Source of the DNA: Bacteroides sp.
Lineage (GTDB): Bacteria; Bacteroidota; Bacteroidia; Bacteroidales; SM23-62
DNA: 6,781 nt
Direction of reading: 5' to 3'
Assembly (NCBI GenBank): GCA_030592145.1
Contig: JAUVKJ010000095.1
Location: 1 to 6,781, forward strand
Position numbers and translations under genes: made by a program. This document shows positions 1-6,626 of this stretch, piece by piece (the stretch's first letter is position 1; each line of letters opens with the position of its first letter). A model generated the notes under the pieces. It was not told the DNA's origin and searched no databases. It saw nothing but the letters and a program-made list of their open reading frames with translations.

Positions 1-263
1 ATGGATCTAGTGTTCCGGGAATTGTTGGCCTGATGCTGAAAAACTACATGGTACTGATAGCCATATCCGTTCTGATTGCCTCCCTGATCTCCTGGTATTT
101 TTCCAATGACTGGCTGGAGGGATTTGTTTACCGTACCAGTATCCGTTGGATATCATTTGTTCTTGCTGGACTCCTGACCATGTTGATCACGGTGGTCACG
201 GTAAGTTACCATACCATCCGCTCAGCCAATGTCAATCCCGCAGATTCCCTAAGGAACGAATAA
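1..263 (+). CDS. ABC transporter permease, MacB/FtsX type (C-terminal fragment)
   Basis: This is the 3' end of a gene that begins upstream of the window; the open frame runs from base 3 to the TAA at 261-263 and shows 86 residues. It contains two hydrophobic segments, about visible residues 15-32 and 48-68, separated by a short loop (SNDWLEGFVYR), and ends in the motif NPADSLRNE. This is the usual C-terminus of MacB/FtsX-like permease domains, where the last two helices are followed by a short cytoplasmic tail with an NPxxSLRxE-type ending. Such permeases work with an ATPase partner in lipoprotein, peptide or antimicrobial efflux, or in mechanotransmission; the substrate cannot be told from this fragment. 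An ATG at 33 lies inside the domain and is not the real start. The gene converges on the minus-strand GH16-like gene, and its stop codon overlaps the A-run that forms that gene's terminator U-tract. Confidence 0.85.
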   Translation, partial: GSSVPGIVGLMLKNYMVLIAISVLIASLISWYFSNDWLEGFVYRTSIRWISFVLAGLLTMLITVVTVSYHTIRSANVNPADSLRNE

Positions 264-286
264 AAAAACCCGGGGACTGCCCGGGT
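262..286 (-). terminator. Rho-independent terminator of the minus-strand gene group
   Basis: Read on the minus strand, a perfect 7-bp stem ACCCGGG/CCCGGGT with a 5-base loop is followed at once by a run of T. It lies about 38 bases after the stop codon of the GH16-like gene. On the plus strand the hairpin is followed by ATTAATGATTG, not a U-tract, so it should act mainly in the minus direction. The A-run overlaps the stop codon of the convergent permease gene. Confidence 0.85.
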
Positions 287-323
287 ATTAATGATTGTTT
301 CGGTGTATCTGTCCAGCCAGGCT

Positions 324-1757
324 TTATTCGGCTTTTTTGTAAATCCTTACCCAGTCCACCTCCATGGTAGCAGGCAGCTGGTGATCGGGAGTGCCATTTG
401 AAACCCCGGCACTCAGAATAAGGTACATTGGGTCCTGAGGTATACCTTTGGTCTGGGTCAGGACAACCTTTTCATTGATCTTCCAGATAATCTTATCCGG
501 GGTCCATTCAATGGAATAGATAAAGAAGTCGGAGGTGAATTTTCCGGCGCCCTTTTTTACTACTTTCTTTTTGACCCCGCCCTTTTCTGCGATGTTGCCC
601 CAGAAATTCCCGTAGAATAATTTTCCTTTCTCAATTTTAGCAACATCCACGTGTGGAAGGATCTTATCTGCAACCATCCACATTGCCTGCCGCACGGGTG
701 CCCCGCTCATCCTGATCTTGGCACGGACCCTGCCATATTGCTGGCGGAAACTTTTACCCGTTGATATGAGTCCCGAAGTATAATCAAACTCCTTGTTCAT
801 GAACCCAAGAACGGGGTCCCATATCTTACCGCTTGCCGTTTCTTTTTTGGTTACTATCTTTAGCACAGAGTCGGATATTTCGATGTTCCTTCCTTTCGTG
901 TAAAAGTGTTTGTCGCCGGGAAGCGCATAGGTGTCTTTCAGCAACTTGTCACCCCAGTAATAATTGTACATCCATTTGCCCCTGTCAAGCGAGCCTTCTG
1001 TGAAGTCATCCTCAAAGGTTAGCTCCCATTCCTTAAGCTTGTGAAAATCATTCTTTTTCTGGAGTTTCTGATACCAGAGAAGTTTTTCGGATTTTTTCAA
1101 CTCCAGGTATTCCTTTTCCAGATCATATTCTTTTGATTGTTCGTATTTCGCCTTCGGTTTAAGCGCCATATAATCCTTTACTTTTTTGAATTCCCCTGAA
1201 TTAATGGCCTCCTCAAGCTCTATGAACCGGTTCAGGCGATCCGAGCCCTTTACCTGCTTGTATGTCTGAAGTTTCGAAGAAGATTTAAACTTAAAATACT
1301 TTTTAATCGAAGCAGATTTTTTATATCTAAGGTATTCCTGTTCCTTCCGGAAAGCATCCGTGCCCTTAAATTCCTTGCCGGCTGATTGTTTCTCATCAGC
1401 AAATTTCTTAGAATTCACATATTCAGCCAGTTCCTGGTATTTTTTCAGATCGTCCGATTTATCGGTTTGCTTGTATTCTTCAAGATCCCTGGATTCCTTA
1501 ACCTTGAAATAGGTTTTTATGTCTTTGGATTTTTTCAGAGATACATATTCTTTTTCTTTCTTGTACTCTTCTGTATCCTTGAATTTCTGGGACTTGATGG
1601 CTTTTACCTTACTGGTAAATTCGCTTGTATTGACGGTTTTATCGAGCTCTTCGAACCTGGTCAGTTCCTCGGATTTTGAATATTTCCTGAACTCCTTATG
1701 ATCATTGATAAGGGCTGCTTCTTCCGATTCAATTTTGGTGGTGGCTGGTATACCCAT
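324..1757 (-). CDS. Lys/Glu-rich repeat protein with a C-terminal GH16-like domain lacking catalytic glutamates
   Basis: 477 residues in two parts. Residues about 20-242 are highly charged, Lys/Glu/Tyr-rich and probably helical. They repeat every 71-75 residues: compare positions 64-77, 135-148 and 210-223, each of the form xY/F-x-x-E-K/Q-E-Y-x-x-x-KKS, and the S-x-x-L-x-x-F/Y units at 29, 101 and 172. Residues about 243-474 match the GH16/concanavalin-like beta-jelly roll: LTFEDDF at 246-252, YGRVRAKIRM at 341-350, the SIEWTPDKIIWKINEKVV stretch at 415-432, and MEVDWVRIY at 465-473. GH16 enzymes cleave beta-1,3/1,4-glucans or galactans using an ExDx(x)E motif. Here the matching segment is LPHVDVAKIE (367-376), so His369 and Lys374 (or Ala373) replace the two catalytic Glu and only Asp371 remains. 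There is no signal peptide; an in-frame stop 8 codons upstream rules out a longer start. I infer a cytoplasmic, non-hydrolytic or strongly altered GH16-fold protein. The fold is confident, the function unknown. Confidence 0.85.
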   Translation of the reverse strand: MGIPATTKIESEEAALINDHKEFRKYSKSEELTRFEELDKTVNTSEFTSKVKAIKSQKFKDTEEYKKEKEYVSLKKSKDIKTYFKVKESRDLEEYKQTDKSDDLKKYQELAEYVNSKKFADEKQSAGKEFKGTDAFRKEQEYLRYKKSASIKKYFKFKSSSKLQTYKQVKGSDRLNRFIELEEAINSGEFKKVKDYMALKPKAKYEQSKEYDLEKEYLELKKSEKLLWYQKLQKKNDFHKLKEWELTFEDDFTEGSLDRGKWMYNYYWGDKLLKDTYALPGDKHFYTKGRNIEISDSVLKIVTKKETASGKIWDPVLGFMNKEFDYTSGLISTGKSFRQQYGRVRAKIRMSGAPVRQAMWMVADKILPHVDVAKIEKGKLFYGNFWGNIAEKGGVKKKVVKKGAGKFTSDFFIYSIEWTPDKIIWKINEKVVLTQTKGIPQDPMYLILSAGVSNGTPDHQLPATMEVDWVRIYKKAE

Positions 1758-1787
1758 GTTAATTGATTTTGAATGCGGTTATTTCAA

Positions 1788-1826
1788 AGTAGTTAAAGAT
1801 ATAAAAAATATGGGATATGTTTGAAA
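1788..1826 (-). promoter_or_regulatory. Possible secondary promoter for the GH16-like gene
   Basis: In the 71-base gap ahead of the GH16-like gene, the minus strand carries TATCTTTA (1794-1801), a 7-of-8 match in form to the Bacteroidota -7 element TAnnTTTG (last base differs). A TTTC lies 21 bases upstream as a weak -33 element. It would start transcription about 30 bases before the ATG. The match is imperfect and the region is AT-rich, so chance is a real possibility; read-through from the upstream barrel genes is the alternative, since I see no convincing terminator in this gap. Confidence 0.25.
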
Positions 1827-1828
1827 CC

Positions 1829-2389
1829 TTACCAGGTCTTATAACGTCGTCTCTTGATGTAATAGTGTACACCGATGCTGATTGCAAGGTACTGCTTGTA
1901 GGAACCGACAACCCCTTTGATCTGTGCGAACGCATTTAAATCCTTCTCGATGATCATTTCAATGCCGGTTCCTATGTTCAGTGCCGGCATTAATTTACTC
2001 GATGAATCACCCGATTTGTACGATGTGTTGAGATACGAGAGGTTCGCTCCGGCAAGGGCATAGAATAAAATGGTTTTTTCGGTGGCCATCCTATAGGTTA
2101 TATCGGCATCCAGGGTCCCAAACGTAGTTGTAGCCATGCCGTAAGTATTATGCTGGCGCTTGCCGGGCATGTAAAAGGTCACACCGGGGATAAGGCAGAA
2201 TTTGTCACCAAGTTCAAGTACTCCACGAGCCGTAATCCCTGGATTCCCTGTTTTGTGATCAACATCTTCGATCCCGGTACTGAATGAGAGTCCACCTCCA
2301 ATCCGTGTTAGCTGGGCAACGGAAGAGGCAGATAATGAAAAGAAGACGATGAATGTAATCAGAATGGTTTTAGTGGTTTTACGGATCAT
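1829..2389 (-). CDS. Outer-membrane beta-barrel protein, small (paralogue 2)
   Basis: 186 residues from the ATG at 2389. A TTG three codons upstream (2398) also fits, but the ATG gives a clean signal peptide, and the TTGAGA just ahead of it may serve as a weak ribosome-binding site. Residues 1-25 form a signal peptide: basic MIRKTTK start, hydrophobic 9-19, cleavage expected after SSVA-Q. The mature part alternates polar and hydrophobic residues with many Gly and aromatics, as in 8-strand barrels of the OmpA/OmpW-like fold (for example GGGLSFSTG near the start, ALNIGTGIEM and LAISIGVHYYI near the end). The chain ends in Trp; a terminal aromatic is common in proteins assembled by the Bam machinery. 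It lies 21 bases after the stop of its upstream paralogue, which suggests co-transcription. No ligand, enzymatic motif or peptidoglycan-binding domain is visible; structural, adhesion or pore roles are all possible. Confidence 0.75.
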   Translation of the reverse strand: MIRKTTKTILITFIVFFSLSASSVAQLTRIGGGLSFSTGIEDVDHKTGNPGITARGVLELGDKFCLIPGVTFYMPGKRQHNTYGMATTTFGTLDADITYRMATEKTILFYALAGANLSYLNTSYKSGDSSSKLMPALNIGTGIEMIIEKDLNAFAQIKGVVGSYKQYLAISIGVHYYIKRRRYKTW

Positions 2390-2410
2390 GGTTCTCAATG
2401 TTGTACGGGT

Positions 2411-2992
2411 TTAATAATCTTCATTAACAGATCTGTCTTTATCTTCAGCAATCCTTATTAGAAAGCCTGCAAAAATGCTAAACTGTGAGGTGGAAACTTC
2501 ATTGAATGTGAAATCTGCCTTACTTCCCAGGGTGTATCTCAGTTCCCCGAATGGAACTATTTTACTGCCCAGATTCAGACGAATACCTGCTCCCACATTC
2601 AGCCCGAGTTTAAACATAGAGCGTCTATCCTTGTAGGGCTGTCCTAACTCAATCTCATCCCGTTCTCCCGTGATGTTCGTAAAATTCAGTCCCATAAGGC
2701 CATATCCTTCAAAAATCCCCTGTCTGACAATCACGTAATTTCCGTCAAGGTTTATGGTCCACCATTCAAACTTCTGAGTTCCGAACTCGGTATTGATCTT
2801 ATGTGGCAGATAATACAAGACATTGGGAGTGAACTTGATCTCATCATTGACCCTGAATACCCCACAAATTCCAAATCCCGGTTCCTTCACTTGTGTTGAA
2901 TAAGCTGCGCTCAGTCCCACATGAGTGAACTGGCTGTAGCTGACCACAGACAGAAACAGGATCAGCAGGGTGGTGATTAAAATCTTCTTCAT
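2411..2992 (-). CDS. Outer-membrane beta-barrel protein, small (paralogue 1)
   Basis: 193 residues from an ATG, with a textbook signal peptide: MKK start, hydrophobic residues 4-17, cleavage expected after SYS-QF at residue 20. The mature protein has the alternating pattern and Gly/aromatic content of a short outer-membrane barrel. It aligns by eye with the next gene over most of its length: QFTHVGLSAAYST against QLTRIGGGLSFST, FTPNVLYYLPHK against LIPGVTFYMPGK, EGYGLMGLNFTNIT against FYALAGANLSYLN, and FKLGLNVGAGIRL against MPALNIGTGIEMI. The two are therefore tandem paralogues, well diverged. This is the first gene of the minus-strand group and sits just behind a good Bacteroidota-type promoter. 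Unlike its paralogue it ends in a charged tail (AEDKDRSVNEDY). The specific role is unknown. Confidence 0.75.
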   Translation of the reverse strand: MKKILITTLLILFLSVVSYSQFTHVGLSAAYSTQVKEPGFGICGVFRVNDEIKFTPNVLYYLPHKINTEFGTQKFEWWTINLDGNYVIVRQGIFEGYGLMGLNFTNITGERDEIELGQPYKDRRSMFKLGLNVGAGIRLNLGSKIVPFGELRYTLGSKADFTFNEVSTSQFSIFAGFLIRIAEDKDRSVNEDY

Positions 2993-3005
2993 TGCATAGG
3001 TTTTG

Positions 3006-3017
3006 TTGATTAATCAA
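3006..3017. promoter_or_regulatory. 12-bp perfect palindrome (TTGATTAATCAA), possible operator
   Basis: A perfect inverted repeat with no spacer lies 3 bases downstream of the minus-strand -7 element, covering the expected transcription start of the barrel-protein genes. A dimeric regulator bound here would block initiation. Only the symmetry and position support this; no regulator is encoded in the window. Confidence 0.35.
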
Positions 3018-3020
3018 TCT

Positions 3021-3052
3021 CAAAAATATAAAAGACAATCAGTTTACAACAA
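3021..3052 (-). promoter_or_regulatory. Bacteroidota-type promoter for the barrel-protein genes
   Basis: On the minus strand TATTTTTG (3021-3028) matches the Bacteroidota -7 consensus TAnnTTTG exactly. TTGTTG (3047-3052) lies 18 bases upstream as the -33 element. Transcription would start near 3015, leaving a leader of about 20 bases before the ATG at 2992. Confidence 0.6.
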
Positions 3053-3068
3053 TCCTGAGTGTAAATTT

Positions 3069-3100
3069 CCTGTTCTATTACATGAAAAATGCTAACTTTG
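3069..3100 (+). promoter_or_regulatory. Bacteroidota-type promoter for atpD
   Basis: TAACTTTG at 3093-3100 is an exact match to TAnnTTTG. The -33 region (around 3069-3074, CCTGTT) is only a partial match, 20 bases upstream. The predicted start near 3106 gives a leader of about 28 bases. No Shine-Dalgarno sequence precedes the ATG; the AT-rich leader is typical of this phylum. Confidence 0.6.
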
Positions 3101-3110
3101 TCAGCGCTGA
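3101..3110. promoter_or_regulatory. 10-bp perfect palindrome (TCAGCGCTGA) at the atpD start site
   Basis: The palindrome directly abuts the atpD -7 element and spans the expected +1. It may be an operator, or simply chance: a 10-bp palindrome is not rare in a gap of this size. Confidence 0.25.
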
Positions 3111-3133
3111 TTCTATACCCAAAAAATACTTAA

Positions 3134-4642
<1,509 letters not shown>

Positions 4643-4645
4643 ATC

Positions 4646-4888
4646 ATGAACCTTCAGATCATAACCCCTGATAAAAAAGTTTATGACGGAGAGGTCAAGC
4701 TGGTACAGGTTCCTGGCAGTAAAGGATCTTTTCAGGTATTGAGAAACCACGCCCCGATAATTTCAACACTTGATAAGGGCGATGTAAAAATCATTGATGG
4801 AGACGACAGGACTTCGTTTATTGCAATCAACGGCGGTGTGATCGAAGTGAAGAACAACGAAATTATCATCCTCGCCGAATCAACTTAA
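4646..4888 (+). CDS. atpC: F1F0 ATP synthase subunit epsilon (short form)
   Basis: 80 residues. The epsilon subunit sits on the gamma stalk, joins F1 to the c-ring and, in many bacteria, inhibits ATP hydrolysis through two C-terminal helices. The sequence covers the N-terminal beta-sandwich: ITPDKKVYDGEV at 6-17, the conserved VPGSKGSFQVLRNHAPII region at 22-39, and LDKGDVKI at 42-49. It ends at AEST right where the helices would begin. E. coli epsilon has about 138 residues, so the C-terminal inhibitory domain is absent, as in other Bacteroidota. There is no sign of a frameshift: the next gene starts inside the stop codon (TAATG) with an unrelated signal peptide. The start follows atpD by 3 bases, which implies translational coupling and a shared promoter. 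Confidence 0.95.
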   Translation: MNLQIITPDKKVYDGEVKLVQVPGSKGSFQVLRNHAPIISTLDKGDVKIIDGDDRTSFIAINGGVIEVKNNEIIILAEST

Positions 4889-5640
4889 TGGCCTGTTTTA
4901 TGACGATGAAAATACTACATACTTTTTTAATCCTTTCCCTTAGCATTTCATTTTCTCCAGCGCAAGGTTCAAAAGAAAAAGTGACTTTCACTGCAGAAGA
5001 CGGGCTTGAAATAACGGCTGATAAATACCTGGTTAACGAAGAATATCCCTATATCCTTTTGTTCCACCAGGCCGGATCCAGCCGGGGCGAATTCAACAAG
5101 ATCGCCGAACGGTTCCAGAAACTGAGGTATAATTGCCTGGCGGTTGACCTCAGATCCGGAGATAACTCCAATTTTGTGAAAAATGAAACGGCTCAGAAAG
5201 CACGCGAACAGAATACCCATGTCAAATACCTGGATGCCGCTAAGGATATCCGGGCAGCCATTGATTACGCCTATGGTTTGAATCCGAAGGAAGTAATTCT
5301 CCTGGGCAGTTCTTATTCTGCATCGCTCGCCATGCTTGAAGGCAAAGATCACCCTTATGTTAAAGCCGTAATAGCTTTCAGTCCCGGTGAATATTTCGGC
5401 GATGACCTGAGAATGGAAAAGACACTCGATTCTTACTCCAAACCTTTGTTTGTTGCGGTCACAGAACGCGAGGAGCCCTATGTCAAGCAAATGATGAGCA
5501 ATATTCCGGTGGACGGATATACGCTTTTTCGACCGGTAAACCCGGGAGTACACGGAGCCAGGGCACTATGGGAAGATAATCCTTCTAAAGATGAATACTG
5601 GCTGGCTCTCCTGCTGTTTATTAATAACCTCAACAGATAA
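4888..5640 (+). CDS. Secreted alpha/beta hydrolase, dienelactone-hydrolase-like
   Basis: Up to 250 residues. The ATG at 4888 overlaps the atpC stop (TAATG) and was chosen for that coupling; ATGs at 4900 or 4906 would give a tidier signal peptide (MKILHTFLIL...). The hydrophobic stretch at 9-22 followed by SPAQG indicates Sec export, probably to the periplasm; no lipobox cysteine is seen. The mature part has the alpha/beta-hydrolase order: YILLFHQAGSSRGEF at 55-69 (oxyanion-side loop), CLAVDLRSGD at 83-92, the nucleophile elbow LLGSSYSAS at 138-146 with Ser142, then FVAVTEREE at 188-196 where an acid such as Glu195 is expected, and His222 in GVHGARALW. The elbow is GxSxS rather than the commoner GxSxG. 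The substrate is unknown; an esterase or lipase-like role is an inference from the fold. It lies between atpC and the heptosyltransferase, 5 bases before the latter's inferred start. Confidence 0.8.
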   Translation: MACFMTMKILHTFLILSLSISFSPAQGSKEKVTFTAEDGLEITADKYLVNEEYPYILLFHQAGSSRGEFNKIAERFQKLRYNCLAVDLRSGDNSNFVKNETAQKAREQNTHVKYLDAAKDIRAAIDYAYGLNPKEVILLGSSYSASLAMLEGKDHPYVKAVIAFSPGEYFGDDLRMEKTLDSYSKPLFVAVTEREEPYVKQMMSNIPVDGYTLFRPVNPGVHGARALWEDNPSKDEYWLALLLFINNLNR

Positions 5641-5645
5641 ACCTT

Positions 5646-6626
5646 CTGGTAAAGTACCTCATCATACGATTCAGTTCAATCGGGGACATAGTGCTTACCA
5701 CCCCTGTTATTCGTTGTCTGAAGGAACAGGTGGAGGATGCCGAGATACATTATGCGACGAAAAAAGCTTTTCTCCCCCTGCTGAGAGCCAATCCTTACAT
5801 TGACAAGATCCATGTACTGGAAGATAACCTGCATGCCCTGATCCAGGAACTGAAGATTGAAGAATATGATTATGTAATCGACCTGCACAGGAGCCTTCGC
5901 AGCCAATGGATCAAATCCAGGCTGAGGATCATGTCCTTCACCCTGCACAAGATCAACTTCGCCAGGTTCCTTATGATCCGGTTCAAGATCAACAGGCTGC
6001 CGGATAAACATATTGTAGACAGGTACCTTGACACGGTCCGGGTATTTAATGTCAGGAATGACGGGAAAGGACTGGATCATTTTATTCCAAAGGAGGACGA
6101 AGTATCCCTTTCCGGTCTTCCTGAATCTTTCCGGGAAGGTTACATTGCATTGGTTGCCGGAGCCCAGCATGGAACCAAGCAGATGCCCCCTGAGAAGATG
6201 GTTGATATTTGCAGGAGACTGGAACTACCGCTTATCCTTCTGGGCGGAAAGCGTGAAGAAGCGCTTGGAAGGCAGATCGATGAACAGACCGGAGACAATG
6301 TCCTGAATGCATGTGGTAAATACAACATCAACCAGTCCGCCTCCCTGATCAGGCAAAGCCGGCTGGTGATCACACATGACACGGGACTGATGCATATTGC
6401 TGCCGCCTTCAAAAAGAAAATACTGTCTGTCTGGGGACATACGATTCCCGAATTCGGTATGTATCCCTACCAGCCTGATCCCGCATCAAAAATCTTTGAA
6501 GTGAAGGGATTGTCCTGCCGCCCATGCACCAAAATCGGAAAGGAAAAATGCCCTAAAGACCATTTCCGCTGCATAAATGACATTGACAACGATGCCATCG
6601 TCCTGGCAGCCAGGCAGCTCTTCTGA
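5646..6626 (+). CDS. Glycosyltransferase family 9, ADP-heptose:LPS heptosyltransferase-like
   Basis: About 326 residues from an inferred CTG start. GT9 enzymes transfer heptose from an ADP-sugar to the LPS inner core at the cytoplasmic face of the inner membrane. The frame reads KYLIIRFSSIGDIVLTTPV from 5652, the hallmark N-terminal strand and GDI loop; Asp14 corresponds to the catalytic aspartate of WaaC/WaaF. The next parts are DLHRSLRSQ (79-87), the second nucleotide-binding half from YIALVAGAQHGTKQMP (166-181) through LILLGGKREE (196-205), and the donor-site motif HDTGLMHIAAA (244-254). A C-terminal cluster has four cysteines at 291, 294, 302 and 309. No ATG, GTG or TTG lies between the upstream in-frame stop (5625) and the conserved strand. 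The first standard start, GTG at 5691, would delete the GDI loop. CTG at 5646 fits best by position; a GTA at 5649 sits where Met is usual and is one base from GTG. Acceptor unknown. Confidence 0.88.
   Translation: MVKYLIIRFSSIGDIVLTTPVIRCLKEQVEDAEIHYATKKAFLPLLRANPYIDKIHVLEDNLHALIQELKIEEYDYVIDLHRSLRSQWIKSRLRIMSFTLHKINFARFLMIRFKINRLPDKHIVDRYLDTVRVFNVRNDGKGLDHFIPKEDEVSLSGLPESFREGYIALVAGAQHGTKQMPPEKMVDICRRLELPLILLGGKREEALGRQIDEQTGDNVLNACGKYNINQSASLIRQSRLVITHDTGLMHIAAAFKKKILSVWGHTIPEFGMYPYQPDPASKIFEVKGLSCRPCTKIGKEKCPKDHFRCINDIDNDAIVLAARQLF

Noticed and set aside
33..263. A complete 76-residue membrane protein starting at ATG 33
   Set aside because: The frame is open to the window edge and the residues before the ATG continue the permease domain, so this is an internal Met.
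1386..1679. Open frame of 97 codons on the plus strand, rich in Phe, Leu and Ile
   Set aside because: It is the antisense of the Lys/Glu-rich repeat region; the hydrophobic look is simply the complement of Lys and Glu codons.
1780..1787. CTACTTTG on the minus strand as a -7 element for the GH16-like gene
   Set aside because: The TA is one base out of register with TAnnTTTG, and no -33 element lies at the right distance.
2390..2398. TTG start three codons upstream for the second barrel protein
   Set aside because: The ATG at 2389 gives a standard signal peptide, and the TTGAGA stretch looks more like a weak ribosome-binding site.
4969..5553. Minus-strand open frame of 194 codons
   Set aside because: It lies fully antisense to the alpha/beta hydrolase, whose motifs are clear, and has no recognisable domain.
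5676..6170. Minus-strand open frame of 164 codons
   Set aside because: Antisense to the heptosyltransferase, with no family features.
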